DNA from: JADJNY01 sp046349615
Lineage (GTDB): Bacteria; Planctomycetota; UBA1135; GCA-002686595
Direction of reading: 5' to 3'
NCBI GenBank assembly: GCA_046349615.1
Contig: JAXMBZ010000015.1
Span: 62,001 to 126,000, forward strand
Length of the DNA: 64,000 nt
The notes beneath the pieces were generated by a model that was not told where the DNA came from, did not search any database, and saw only the letters and a list, made by a program, of their open reading frames with translations. Position 1 is the first letter of the stretch. Every line of letters begins with the position of its first letter. Below, piece by piece: positions 33,600-44,441 of the stretch. Both the position numbers and the translations under genes were made by a program.

Positions 33600-34620
33600 G
33601 CTCTTCTCCCGCGCGAGCCGGCTTGAACTCGCCCGATTCCATCAGCGCGCGCACGTTCTTCATGATCTCGCCGCGCGCCGCCTGCACTTCGGTCATCGGC
33701 ATCGGGCCGGCGAGTTCGCGCTCGTCCGCGACCATCTGGCGCACGCGGACGGAGAGGTTGTTCATGACGTTCTCCTCGACGTCCTGCGGGCACGCCTTCA
33801 GGGCGATCGCGAGCGTGCGCGTCTCGATCGAGCCGAGGATCTTCTGCATGCCGCGCTTGTCCACGGTGGAGAGGTCGTTCCACGTGAACATGAACTCCTT
33901 GATCTGCGTCGCGACGGCTTCGTCGGCCGTGGCGATGCCCTCGATGACCGACTTCTCGATCGCGGGCTCGCTGAAGGTGAGGAGTTGCGCGATCGACTTG
34001 AGCCGCACCTCGGGCTCCTTCTGCGTCGGCGCCTTCGAGAGGTCGATCAAGCGCTGACGGAGGTTCTGCGCGACGGTGTCGAGCGCTTCCCAGCCCGGCG
34101 GGAAGAGGTTCGTCATGCGCTGCACGACTTCGAGCGCCTGCTCGGGCTTGAAGCCGGAGAGGATCTCCGCCGCGAGGTCCGCGGGCAGGTGCGCGAGCAC
34201 GAGCGCCGAAACGGCGGGGGATTCTTCCTGGAGCGCGCGCGAGGTGAGCTCGGCGGGCTCGCGTTCGACGAACGCGAACGGACGCTCGTGACGACGGCGC
34301 TCCTCGAGCTTGCCGATGACGCCGCGCGTCTTGTCCTTGCCGAGCGCCTCTTCGAACATGGACTCGACCTCCATGTCGTCCTGCGGACGCGGACCGGGAC
34401 GGCGGACGAGCACGCGCGTGACCTCTTGGTAGAGCTCGCGCAGCTTGCTCTCGTCGCCGAAGCGGGCGTCGAGCTCCGTCATCGCCTCGGCGATCGCGGG
34501 GAGCACCTTCGGGTCGATGTTCTTGAGCACCGCGGCCGCGGAGTGCTTGTCGAGCGTGAGCAGGAAGGCCGCGACCTTCTGCGCACCCGACAACGGTGTG
34601 TTCTTCTTGGACTTCGCCAT
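33589..34620 (-). CDS. fliG: Flagellar motor switch protein FliG
   Basis: A 343-residue protein that connects the MS ring to the C-ring and meets the stator. The N-terminal FliF-binding domain (LSGAQKVAAFLLTLDKHSAA), the middle domain with SALVLAHLPADLAAEILSGF and the C-terminal torque domain (FTWNDLSTVDKRGMQKILGS) are present. The torque helix charged residues are visible in the last segment. It has 3 bp spacing after fliF. Confidence 0.95.
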   Translation of the reverse strand: MAKSKKNTPLSGAQKVAAFLLTLDKHSAAAVLKNIDPKVLPAIAEAMTELDARFGDESKLRELYQEVTRVLVRRPGPRPQDDMEVESMFEEALGKDKTRGVIGKLEERRRHERPFAFVEREPAELTSRALQEESPAVSALVLAHLPADLAAEILSGFKPEQALEVVQRMTNLFPPGWEALDTVAQNLRQRLIDLSKAPTQKEPEVRLKSIAQLLTFSEPAIEKSVIEGIATADEAVATQIKEFMFTWNDLSTVDKRGMQKILGSIETRTLAIALKACPQDVEENVMNNLSVRVRQMVADERELAGPMPMTEVQAARGEIMKNVRALMESGEFKPARAGEELVK

Positions 34621-34623
34621 GGA

Positions 34624-36213
34624 TCACGAGCGCGCGAGCGTCTCCTGGTCCGCGACCCAGCGTGAAAGGAGCGTGCCGACTTTCTCGGGCTCCGTCTTCA
34701 CGAGCTCCTCGATCTGGCGGCGGGCCAGCATGTCGAGGTACTTCGGGTCGTTCTGATCGATCTCGGGGCCGGCGTCGTTCACGCCCGCGGCGACGAGCAT
34801 TCCGTCGGTCTTGCGGCGCTCGGCGCGCGGCGCGCCCTTGAGCGCCTTGAGGAGCACGAAGAGGAAGAGCACGGCTGCGACGATCTCGACGCCGCGCTGG
34901 ACGACGAGCTCCATCATCGGGCTCGGCGCCGACTCCGGCTCGAGCACCGGCGGGACGACGGGCTGGCCCTTGTCGTCGCGCTTGACCGTCGCGAAGGGGG
35001 TGATCAGCGTGCTGAACACGTCGCGCTTGTCGTCGAAGCCGACGGCGTTCTTGACGCTCGACTCGAGCGCAGTGAGCTGGTCGGAGGTCGCGAACTTCTC
35101 GCGGAGGCTCTCGTCGACCACGAGCGAGACCGTGAGGCGCTTCAGCTCGGGCGTCGAGACGCGGGTGTGCTCCGTTTCCTTGCCGGCGATCGTCGAGGTC
35201 TTCGTCTCGCTCGTCTTCGCCTCGGCGACGCTCGTCGCTTGAGCGTTCGGGGCGTTCGGGTCGCTCGCACCGAGCGCGGCGGCGCCGCCCGCGCCGCTCT
35301 GTTCGCTCGAGACCTGCGGAGTCGAGGTCTTGTTCTCCGTCTTCTCGACCGCGACGACGTTCTTCGGGTCGATCGACTCCTTGACGCGCTCCTTCTCGAC
35401 GAACGTCCAGTCGCTGTTCAGCGTGACGTACACGAGGCCGGGGCCGAAGACGCGCTCGAGCATCTGGTTCGTGCGCTCGACGAGGTCGGCTTCGTAGCGG
35501 ATCTTGTGCTCGAGCAGGCTCGCCGCCGCGCCGCCGAGCTCGCCCGCGGACGCGCCGTCGAAGAGGCTCCGGCCGGACTGGTCGCTGATGACGACGTTCT
35601 CGGCGGGGACGTTGAAGCGGTAGCGGACGAGCTTCGCGACCGTCTGCGCCTGAGCGCGCGAGAGCTCGAGGTTGCCCTTGAGCGCGAGCGTGACGGCGAC
35701 GGTCAGCGGCGTGCTCTTGCGCAGCGGCGATCCGTCGGGGACCGAGGTGCTCACGTGGGCTCGCTGCACGAAGTCGAGCTCTTGGAGCTGCTTCTCGAGC
35801 TCCTGCCACTCGCGCTTCAGCACGTTCTGCTGGCGTTCGTTCGCGGACAGGAAGACCTGCGACGCGCCGTTCTGCGCGGATTGGATTCCTTCGGGCGACG
35901 TCTCGAGCGCACCTGCGAGCGCGACGAGGTTCTGCGCCTGGTAGAACTGGCTCTCGTCGACCCAGATGACGAACGGACCCGGGGGCTGGCTCGCCTGGTA
36001 GCGGATTCCGCCCGTCGCGAGCGCGTTTTGGATGGCGGCGGAGTGCTGCGCGTCCTGGTTCGAGTAGAGGAGCTTGAAGTGCGGCTCGGCCGCGGATCCG
36101 GAGATCCACCACACGCTGGCGACGACCGCGGCGAGCGCGATCACGACGATCCCGCGCGTGGCGCCGCTCGCCTGCTTCCACTGCTCGACGAGCCCCTCGA
36201 AGAACTGCTTCAT
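34624..36213 (-). CDS. fliF: Flagellar MS-ring protein FliF
   Basis: 529 residues with two membrane helices (~21-38, GIVVIALAAVVASVWWIS; ~441-462, GVEIVAAVLFLFVLLKAL) enclosing the periplasmic ring-building motifs (LLYSNQDAQHSAAIQNALAT; QRAHVSTSVPDGSPLRKST). The C-terminal cytoplasmic tail (ARRQIEELVKTEPEKVGTLL) is the FliG-binding segment. A Ser/Thr-rich, low-complexity loop at ~285-345 is longer than usual. The gene lies in the usual fliE-fliF-fliG order. Confidence 0.94.
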   Translation of the reverse strand: MKQFFEGLVEQWKQASGATRGIVVIALAAVVASVWWISGSAAEPHFKLLYSNQDAQHSAAIQNALATGGIRYQASQPPGPFVIWVDESQFYQAQNLVALAGALETSPEGIQSAQNGASQVFLSANERQQNVLKREWQELEKQLQELDFVQRAHVSTSVPDGSPLRKSTPLTVAVTLALKGNLELSRAQAQTVAKLVRYRFNVPAENVVISDQSGRSLFDGASAGELGGAAASLLEHKIRYEADLVERTNQMLERVFGPGLVYVTLNSDWTFVEKERVKESIDPKNVVAVEKTENKTSTPQVSSEQSGAGGAAALGASDPNAPNAQATSVAEAKTSETKTSTIAGKETEHTRVSTPELKRLTVSLVVDESLREKFATSDQLTALESSVKNAVGFDDKRDVFSTLITPFATVKRDDKGQPVVPPVLEPESAPSPMMELVVQRGVEIVAAVLFLFVLLKALKGAPRAERRKTDGMLVAAGVNDAGPEIDQNDPKYLDMLARRQIEELVKTEPEKVGTLLSRWVADQETLARS

Positions 36214-36224
36214 GGTCCGCTACC

Positions 36225-36572
36225 TCACACGCTCATCCGCATGACTTCGCGGTAGGCATCGATGAACTTGTTGCGGACTTCGAGCGCGAAGCGCAGCGAG
36301 AGGTCCGACTCCTTCAATTGCGCGGCGATCTGGCTGAGATCCTGGATGCGCCCCGCGGCGAGGTCCTTGGGCAGGTCGTCGACGCGCTTCACTTCCTCGT
36401 CGACCGCGTCGAGGCTCTGCTTCAGCGCCTGCGTGAACGCGGACGGCTGCGCGGCCTCGGTGCCGCCCACGGAGAGCTTCATGGACTGCACCGCGTCGGA
36501 CTGACGCTTCAACGCGGCCTCGATCGCGGCGCGCGCGAGGCTCGTCGAATTCGATCCGATGCGGTCGACCAT
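36225..36572 (-). CDS. fliE: Flagellar hook-basal body protein FliE
   Basis: 115 residues; FliE joins the MS ring to the proximal rod and completes the export gate. Conserved helices are AFTQALKQSLDAVDEEVKRV and SDLSLRFALEVRNKFIDAYR, the latter with the family LRNK-like ending, here VRNKFIDAYREVMRM. It sits between flgC and fliF as in most flagellar clusters. Confidence 0.93.
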   Translation of the reverse strand: MVDRIGSNSTSLARAAIEAALKRQSDAVQSMKLSVGGTEAAQPSAFTQALKQSLDAVDEEVKRVDDLPKDLAAGRIQDLSQIAAQLKESDLSLRFALEVRNKFIDAYREVMRMSV

Positions 36573-36600
36573 GGTTCAGGTGGGGGTCAGGGGACGTGGG

Positions 36601-37035
36601 TCACTGGGCGATGCGCAGGGCGCGCTCCGCCATCCGAACGAACATGTCCGACGCGTTCAGGTTCGCCTCGTAGGCGCGCATCGCGAGGATCATGTCCGCC
36701 ATCTCCTTCGTCGTGTTGACGTTGGGGAAGAGCACGTTGCCCTCCGCGTCCGCGTCGGGATGCGAGGGGTCGTGCACGACCTCGAACGGGGTCGACGTGT
36801 CCTGCACGATCTTCGAGACGCGCACGCCGTCGGTCGTCATGCGACCGTCGTCGCCGCGCTTCGAGATCGGCTCGAGGTACACGAGCTTGCGCCGATACGG
36901 ACCGCTGCCGTCGGGCGACTTCGTCACCTCGGCCTGCGCGATGTTCTCGGCGATCGTGTTCAGGCGCACGCGCTGAGCGGCGCTGCCGGAAGCGCTCGTG
37001 CGCAGGCCGGCGAAGAGACCTTTGATTCCGTCCAT
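36601..37035 (-). CDS. flgC: Flagellar basal-body rod protein FlgC
   Basis: 144 residues; a proximal rod subunit. The N-terminal rod motif is LRTSASGSAAQRVRLNTIAE followed by Asn-Ile-Ala, and the C-terminal motif NVNTTKEMADMILAMRAYEA runs into NLNASDMFVRMAERAL. Both terminal helices needed for rod packing are present. It starts 2 bp after flgB. Confidence 0.95.
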   Translation of the reverse strand: MDGIKGLFAGLRTSASGSAAQRVRLNTIAENIAQAEVTKSPDGSGPYRRKLVYLEPISKRGDDGRMTTDGVRVSKIVQDTSTPFEVVHDPSHPDADAEGNVLFPNVNTTKEMADMILAMRAYEANLNASDMFVRMAERALRIAQ

Positions 37036-37037
37036 GA

Positions 37038-37412
37038 TCAACGACCTTCGGTGATGCTGGCCCGCAGCATGCTGGTTCGAGCTTCGAGGATGGCGGCGTA
37101 CGCCTCGTAGAGGAGCCGGTTCTCGCGGAGCGCTGCGTTCTCGGCTTCGAGGTCCACGTTGTTGCCGTCGGTGCCGGCGGGCGTCGTGGGGTCGAACTCG
37201 ACCCGGGGCTCGATGCGAGCGAAGTTCACGGGCTTCGATCCCGAGAGCGCGTCGTCGAGCTCCTTGCCGAGCAACTCCTCGAACCGCACGACGCGGCGCT
37301 TGAAGCCCGGCGTGCTCTCGTTCGCGACGTTGTCCGCGAGCACCCGCTGGCGCAGGTTGCAGACCGACATCAGCTTGAGGAGCAGCCGGGATTCGTTGCC
37401 GCCGAAGTCCAT
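37038..37412 (-). CDS. flgB: Flagellar basal-body rod protein FlgB
   Basis: 124 residues; the most proximal rod subunit. The N-terminal helix NLRQRVLADNVANESTPGFK is the family signature and the C-terminal ALRENRLLYEAYAAILEART closes it. It follows the sigma-54 activator gene by 15 bp, so the rod genes are probably transcribed with the regulators. Confidence 0.93.
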   Translation of the reverse strand: MDFGGNESRLLLKLMSVCNLRQRVLADNVANESTPGFKRRVVRFEELLGKELDDALSGSKPVNFARIEPRVEFDPTTPAGTDGNNVDLEAENAALRENRLLYEAYAAILEARTSMLRASITEGR

Positions 37413-37427
37413 GGGGTTTCCTCCCGA

Positions 37428-38842
<1,415 letters not shown>

Positions 38843-38843
<1 letters not shown>

Positions 38844-40072
38844 CACTGCTTCTCTGTATGGAGTTGAGGAATCCGGAACACCACGTGCGCGCCGCGGCCA
38901 TCGCCGTGAGGACACGTAGTCGGGTGGGGACAGACTTGGAAACGGCCGCCGTGGAGTTCGGCGATCGTGTGGACGAGCGAGAGTCCGAGGCCCGTGCCTT
39001 CGGCGCGCGTCGTGAAGAAGGGGTCGCCGAGACGGCGACGTACATCGGCCGGGATGCCCGGACCGTGATCGGTGACGTGGAAGAGGAGCGCGCCGTCCGC
39101 GCGTTCGAGCGCGACGCGCACGAGGCCGCCTTCCTTCTGTGCCTGGAGCGCGTTCGCGACGAGGTTGCGCAGCGCCTGGCGCAGCTTGACGCGGTCGCCG
39201 GCGAACGAGGTCGTGGGCACGGCGTTCTCGAGCGTCCAGAGCGCGGCGTCGCGGCTGCTCGGAATCGAACGGCGGGCGAGCTCGAGCGCCTCGTCGACGA
39301 GCGTCTTCGCGTCGAGCGTCTCGAGCACGAGCCGCTCGGGCGCGGCGAGCGTGAGCATGCTCGAGATGATCGCGTCCGCCTCGGCGACGCCGTCGCTGAT
39401 GCGCGACGCGTAGCGGTGGCCGCGCGAATGCTGCGGGAGCTCGCGCTTCAGGAGCTCCGCGAACCCGAGCATCGCGTTCATCGGGTTGCGGATCTCGTGC
39501 GCGATGCCGCCGGCCATCGTTCCGAGCGCGGCCATCTTGTCGAGCTTGTGCACGCGCTCCGTGAGCTCGACGAGCTCCGTGCGGTCGTCGAGCACCTGCA
39601 CCGACGCGCCCGCGCGGCCGTCCTGGCCCGTGATGGGGGAGGAACGCTCCGCGACGATCGCGCGGCGGCCGTCCTTCTTGAAGACCTCGCGGTTCGAGCC
39701 GTCGGCGCGCGTGCCGGCGAGCAGCGCGTGTTCGCGCGCTCCGCGCAGCTCGGCGGGCGAGGCTTCGAGGATCGCGCACGCGGCGGCGTTCGCGCGGACG
39801 ATGCGGCCGTCCGCGTCGCGGACGACGACGCCCATCGGGAGCGCCTGGAGGATGCCTTCGAGGTGCGCGCGCAGCGCGTCGAGCTCGGCGACCTTCGCGG
39901 CGAGCGCGCCGTTCGCGACGACGAGCTCGTCCTCGACGCGGCGCGCGTGGTCGGCGAGGCGCGCGTAGGACGTCGACAGGCTCTCGGAGATCCCCGAGAG
40001 GAGCTGCATCGCCTGCGACAGCTCGAGCGTGGGCTCGGCAGCGGGCGGTTGGACGATCGTCGAGGTGCTCAC
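38843..40072 (-). CDS. Soluble PAS histidine kinase, partner of the sigma-54 activator
   Basis: 409 residues, GTG start at 40072. There is no membrane helix. A PAS domain is at ~75-180 (ILQALPMGVVVRDADGRIVR), HisKA with the phospho-His in GIAHEIRNPMNAMLGFAELL, then HATPase with the N-box RNLVANALQAQKEGG and G-boxes DHGPGIP and GTGLGLSLV. A cytoplasmic flagellar kinase of this type usually senses assembly of the export apparatus. It overlaps genes on both sides (GTGA and ATGA). Confidence 0.9.
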
Positions 40073-40968
40073 GCGCCCTCCTGGGTCTTCGCGGCGTCCT
40101 TCTTGGGCGCCGTCGCGTCCTTCGCGTCCGCCTTGCCGTCGTCCTTCGCGGCGGGCGCCTTCGGAGCGGTCGCACCCGCGGGGCGAGTGCCGGAGTCCGA
40201 CTCGAGCTTCTTCGCGAAGTCGCGCTTCCACTCTAGGAAATCCGCGTCGTTCGTCGCGCGCTGCGCGAGGTAGCCCGCGTCCGGCGCGGCGGAGACGGCG
40301 CGATAGAGGTCGAGCGCTTCCTCGATCCGCTCGAGCTTCTCGAGCGAGCGCGCCATCCAGTACTTCGCGCGGACGTCGGACTCGACCGCGCGGAGCACGA
40401 TCAGCGCGTCCTTCGGCTTGTTCGCGCGCAGGAGCGCTTGACCTTGGCGCAGCGCGTCCGCCGCGGCGTCGGCCTTGGCCCTCGCGGGCGTCGGGACCGC
40501 GCTCTCGCGCGCGCCGCCGTCGCGCCGCGTGAACGTCGTGATCGGTTCGCCGGAGAGCTGCGCCCGCAGGCGGTCGTCCATGCCCGTGGTGATCGTCACG
40601 CTCGGGAGCGGCGTCGTGCCGTCGGTCGGCGTCGTCGCTCCCGTCGAGCTCGTGTCGCCGGTCGTCGTGCTGCCGGAGAGCTCGTCCATCGTCATCTGGA
40701 GTCGGCCGACGTCCTTGCGGAGCATCTGCATCTGCTCGTCGCGCGAGCGGTCGTCGCCGAACGCGGGCTCGGTCGCGGAACGAGCGAGCTCGACCGCCTG
40801 CTCGGCGGGACGGGTGTGGAGGTCCTTCTCGATGCCGGTGAGCACGGCGAGCGCGCGCACGGTCTCCGAGAGTGCGTGCTCGAGGTCCTGCTGCTGCTGC
40901 GGTCCGCCGAGGGCGGGCAGCACGACGACGAGACCGAGTCCGATGCCGATGGCGGGCGTGTAGCGCAT
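40069..40968 (-). CDS. Exported TPR-like protein of the flagellar run
   Basis: About 300 residues with an N-terminal hydrophobic segment (AIGIGLGLVVVLPALGG), a Ser/Thr/Gly linker (~95-125) and a helical repeat part (ADALRQGQALLRANKPKDAL, MARSLEKLERIEEALDLYRA) typical of TPR units. A Lys/Ala-rich tail ends the protein. GGAGGT stands before the adjacent start codons GTG 40971 and ATG 40968. It overlaps both neighbours, so it belongs to the flagellar operon, but its role is unknown. Confidence 0.7.
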   Translation of the reverse strand: MRYTPAIGIGLGLVVVLPALGGPQQQQDLEHALSETVRALAVLTGIEKDLHTRPAEQAVELARSATEPAFGDDRSRDEQMQMLRKDVGRLQMTMDELSGSTTTGDTSSTGATTPTDGTTPLPSVTITTGMDDRLRAQLSGEPITTFTRRDGGARESAVPTPARAKADAAADALRQGQALLRANKPKDALIVLRAVESDVRAKYWMARSLEKLERIEEALDLYRAVSAAPDAGYLAQRATNDADFLEWKRDFAKKLESDSGTRPAGATAPKAPAAKDDGKADAKDATAPKKDAAKTQEGA

Positions 40969-42437
40969 CACAGGTCACCTCCGTAGGCACGTGCGGCGTC
41001 GTCGAAGAGTTCGTGCTTCTCGAAGAGCTCGCCTGCGGTGACGAGCAACAGATTGCGCGGCTCCTGCATGCGCAGTTCGCGCGCGGCGCGGGCGAGGATC
41101 GCGATCGCGTCGTCGAGCCCCGTGTCTTCCTCCGTCGCCTGCGCGTAGAGGCGGGCGAGGCGCGCGACGTCGGGTTCGTCGAGCTTCTCGCGCTCCATCC
41201 AGTACGACTGCAGCGCGAGCACGGCCTGGTGAGCGAGGTGCGCGGAGAGGTAGCCGCGAGCGCGTTCGAGCGCGGCTTCGAGGCGCGACTCCGGCGTCGG
41301 CGCGGCGAGACCGAGCTCCTGCTTCGCGGCGAGCGCGACGGGAGCGATGCGATCGATCGCTCGCGAGCCGGCGTCCCGAGCCGTGCGCTCGATCATGAGC
41401 ACGGAGATCGGGTCGCCCGCGGCCTGCGCGAGACGCGCCGCGTTCACGAACGCTTCGTCGCGGTGCGCGCCGTCGAGGAGCTGCGTGAGGCGCAGCCACG
41501 CGCGCGCGGCGTCCCCGGGGCGATCGAAGTGCTCGAACGCGGTCGCGCGCAGCTCCATCGCGGACGCTTCCCACTCGGGCGCGGTGCCCATCTCGTCGGC
41601 GCGCGTCAGCGTGCGCAGCGCGTCGCCGTGACGGCCCATGCCGTGCAGCGCGAGCGCGCGGACGAAGAGGCGGGCCTGGAGCTCGTTCGAGTCCGTGGTG
41701 GGGAAGAGGTTGTCGAGCGCGTCGAGCAACAGCAGCGCCTGTCGCGCGTCGCCGGACTCGGCGAGGCAGCGGGCGAGCTCCTGGCGCGCGCGCGCCGGGT
41801 AGACGTGGTCCTGTTCGAGGTTCGCGAGCCGCGTGAACACCGTCGCACCGCCGGTCCAGTCGCTCAGGCGCACGAGCAGCGAGCCCGCGCGCCACAGCGA
41901 CTCGGGCACGAGGTCGGACTCGGGGTAGTTGCGGGAGACGAGCTCGTAGTGACCGACGGCCGCGCGCAGGTTCCCGTGCTTCTCCTGGATGCCGCCGAGG
42001 ACGAGTTCCGCGCGCGCGCCCTGCGGGTGGGTCGGGTTCGCCTGGAGCGCGCGCAGGTACGCGATCGTGGCCTGTTCCTCGAGTTCCTCGACGCTCGCGC
42101 CGCCCCCGAGGTCGGAGAAGACCTCGATCGACGTGGGGTTCACGCGCAGGCGCGCGCCGGCGCAACCCGCGACCGTGTACAGGAGCTGGTTGAGCGGTCG
42201 GTCGGAGAGTTCGGCCGTCAGCGGCTCGCTCTTGCCCATGCGCTCGAGGCCGACGAGCTTCTTGTGCGTGCGCCCCGCGACGTCGGTGAGGATTTCCTCG
42301 ATGCGCGCGTTCTTGGCGCGCAGCGATGCGAACACGTCGCCTTCGATCTCCTTCACGACGAGGTCGTACGTGCCCTGCGCCGCGGCGTGCGCGGTCGAGA
42401 GCGCGAGGACGAGCGCGAGGAAGGGGAAGCGACGCAC
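40968..42437 (-). CDS. Exported protein with STN-like N-terminus and TPR repeats
   Basis: 489 residues: signal peptide (FPFLALVLALSTAHAAAQ), then ~75 residues resembling a secretin/TonB short N-terminal domain (EEILTDVAGRTHKKLVGLER; SDRPLNQLLYTVAGCAGARL), then TPR-type repeats (LVLGGIQEKHGNLRAAVGHY; ARQELARCLAESGDARQALL). The layout recalls periplasmic scaffolds that organise envelope machines. It is in the middle of the flagellar operon, so a role in rod or ring assembly through the envelope is plausible. No characterised homologue recognised. Confidence 0.7.
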   Translation of the reverse strand: MRRFPFLALVLALSTAHAAAQGTYDLVVKEIEGDVFASLRAKNARIEEILTDVAGRTHKKLVGLERMGKSEPLTAELSDRPLNQLLYTVAGCAGARLRVNPTSIEVFSDLGGGASVEELEEQATIAYLRALQANPTHPQGARAELVLGGIQEKHGNLRAAVGHYELVSRNYPESDLVPESLWRAGSLLVRLSDWTGGATVFTRLANLEQDHVYPARARQELARCLAESGDARQALLLLDALDNLFPTTDSNELQARLFVRALALHGMGRHGDALRTLTRADEMGTAPEWEASAMELRATAFEHFDRPGDAARAWLRLTQLLDGAHRDEAFVNAARLAQAAGDPISVLMIERTARDAGSRAIDRIAPVALAAKQELGLAAPTPESRLEAALERARGYLSAHLAHQAVLALQSYWMEREKLDEPDVARLARLYAQATEEDTGLDDAIAILARAARELRMQEPRNLLLVTAGELFEKHELFDDAARAYGGDL

Positions 42438-42440
42438 GGC

Positions 42441-43472
42441 TCAGTGCTCCTTCCCGTGGTCCGCGGCGGGCTTCGTCGCCGCGCCGACTTCGCTCGTGGA
42501 CTTCGCGTCCTTGGCTTCGGCCTGGGAGCGGTAGCTCTCCGCGATCAGGAAGCGCGCGCGCGCTTCGACGTCGGCGCGCAGCTCGGAGTCGATGCGGTCG
42601 GCGAGCGCGAGCATGCGGTACAGGCGCTTGCGCGCGGAGAGGACCTCACCGGCCTGGATCTCCTGGCGCGCGAGATCGAGCGTCGTCTCCTCGAACGCAG
42701 CGAGGGGATGCGCCGTCGTCGGCGCGGTGGCGTGCGAGAGCGCGTGGTCGCCTTCGTCCGTGTGCGCGGCGCTCGGATCGACGTCGGTCGGGTGCTCGGT
42801 CGGCGTCGCGTCGGCGCCGGGGACGATCGGGGCGTGCGTGCCTTCGTGCGGGACGTCCTTGGGAGTCTCGGGGCGCGCGGGCTCGACGCGCTGCGCGCTG
42901 GAGCGCGACGCGAGCAGGAGGTCGTCGCGCAGGCCCTGGATCCCGTCGCGGAAGCTCGCGCTCGCGTACCAGAAGAACGCGAACGTGAGCAGGTTCAGGA
43001 GCAGCATCCCGCCGAGGAGCGCGGCCGGCGAGCCGTTCGCGACGCGCGTCGCCACGCGGCGCGCACCGCGGCGCGCGAGGCGGGAGTCCTCGAGCTCGTC
43101 GTCGAGCACGGTCTCGAGGCCTTCGATGATCTCGGCGGCCTGCTTCACGTCCTGCGCGGGCGCGGACTTCGCGGCCGCGGGCGCCGGCGCGGACTTCGCC
43201 TCGGACTTCGGCGCGGGAGCAGCGGTCGGCGCGGGCTTCACGGCGGCCGGCGCGGGCGCGGGCGCGGCGTGAGCCTGCGGCGCGGCCGCGGGAGCCGGGG
43301 CGGCGGCGGGAATCGGTGCGGCGACCTCGCCGACGGTGCGGCGCTCGGCCGACTTCTCCACCTCGAGGACCATCTCGATGACGGGGAAGTCGAAGAGGTC
43401 CTCGTCCTCCGGCGCGACGGCCTGACGCGGGACCGTCTTCGTGCCTTGGGGTGCGAAGTCGTCGAGGGCCAT
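42441..43472 (-). CDS. Single-pass membrane protein with Ala/Pro-rich cytoplasmic region
   Basis: 343 residues. The N-terminal ~150 residues are acidic, then Ala/Pro-rich and disordered; a membrane helix spans ~150-170 (ALLGGMLLLNLLTFAFFWYA). The external part has a Thr/His/Pro linker and a short helical stretch (LDLARQEIQAGEVLSARKRL). It stops 3 bp before the STN/TPR gene and may bridge cytoplasm and periplasm for the same assembly. No family recognised. Confidence 0.65.
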   Translation of the reverse strand: MALDDFAPQGTKTVPRQAVAPEDEDLFDFPVIEMVLEVEKSAERRTVGEVAAPIPAAAPAPAAAPQAHAAPAPAPAAVKPAPTAAPAPKSEAKSAPAPAAAKSAPAQDVKQAAEIIEGLETVLDDELEDSRLARRGARRVATRVANGSPAALLGGMLLLNLLTFAFFWYASASFRDGIQGLRDDLLLASRSSAQRVEPARPETPKDVPHEGTHAPIVPGADATPTEHPTDVDPSAAHTDEGDHALSHATAPTTAHPLAAFEETTLDLARQEIQAGEVLSARKRLYRMLALADRIDSELRADVEARARFLIAESYRSQAEAKDAKSTSEVGAATKPAADHGKEH

Positions 43473-43475
43473 GCG

Positions 43476-44441
43476 TCAGCTCCGGATCGACTCGCTCGTC
43501 GCGCTCACGTGCATCGGACCGGCGAGCAGCCGACCGACGGACACCGCGAGCGCGGGGGAAAGGCGGAAGAGGCCCGCGGTCTCGTCCTTCTTCAACGCGT
43601 GCAGCACGCGGCGGGCGAGGTCGGGCGTGAAGAAGTCGTGTTCGGTGAGGTCGACGGAGCCGTCCTCGTCGAAGTCGACGCGGTAGCTCGCGAAGCGCGC
43701 GGTGACGCGCGTGCCGGCGCCGATGCGCGTGTCGACCGCGAGGTCTTCCGCGAGCGCCGCGACGCGGGCGAGGCCTTGCTGCTGCGCGGACGACGCGCGC
43801 GCACGCTCCGCCGTCGCGGGATCGAAGCCGAGGCCCTCGTCGGCGACGCGGAGCACGAGCTCGCGCTCCTCGAAGCCCGCTTCGACCTGGATGCGGCCGC
43901 GGGCGTGGACGTAGGCGTGACGACGCGCGTTGTCGACGAGCTCCGCGGTCGCGCTCGCGATGCGGGCGCGCGTCGCGGGGGTGAAGCCGCAGCGCAGCGC
44001 GTAGGCCGCGAGGTCGCGCGCCGCGCTCTCGACGCACGCGGGCGTCGACAGGTAGGAGCGTTCGAAGCCGACGGTGCGCACCGAAGCGCGCGCGGGGAGC
44101 TCGACCGCGCGGACGAGCTCCTCGAGGCGGAACGGCTTGACGAGGAACTCGACCGCGCCGAGGCGCAGCGCGCTGCGGCAGTCCTCGAGCGACGGTTCCG
44201 ACGTCAGGAAGACGATCTGCGGACGAGCGCCGGACGCGTAGAGCGCCTCGACGAGCTCGACGCCCGTGCGCGCACCGATCCGAACGGCCGTGACGAGCAC
44301 GTCGGGCGTTCCGAGCGCGACCGCGGCTTCCGCGGTCGTCGCGGTGACGACGTCGTGTCCGCGGCGGCGGAGGACCGCCGACACGGCCGCGAGGATCGTC
44401 TCCTCGCCGTCGACCACGAGGACTCGGAGCGCGCGCTTCAT
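43476..44441 (-). CDS. Degenerate receiver domain fused to anti-sigma-type ATPase domain
   Basis: 321 residues. Residues 1-115 are a receiver-like domain (LRVLVVDGEETILAAVSAVL; FLVKPFRLEELV) in which the phospho-acceptor position reads TAVR, Ala52 instead of Asp, and the acidic pair is D-G. Residues ~135-245 are a HATPase_c_2 (RsbW/SpoIIAB-like) domain with N-box ATAELVDNARRHAY and DEGLGFDP. The rest is a short tail. It overlaps the preceding kinase-like gene by ATGA. The likely mode is phosphorylation-independent partner control, perhaps anti-sigma; inferred. Confidence 0.75.
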   Translation of the reverse strand: MKRALRVLVVDGEETILAAVSAVLRRRGHDVVTATTAEAAVALGTPDVLVTAVRIGARTGVELVEALYASGARPQIVFLTSEPSLEDCRSALRLGAVEFLVKPFRLEELVRAVELPARASVRTVGFERSYLSTPACVESAARDLAAYALRCGFTPATRARIASATAELVDNARRHAYVHARGRIQVEAGFEERELVLRVADEGLGFDPATAERARASSAQQQGLARVAALAEDLAVDTRIGAGTRVTARFASYRVDFDEDGSVDLTEHDFFTPDLARRVLHALKKDETAGLFRLSPALAVSVGRLLAGPMHVSATSESIRS

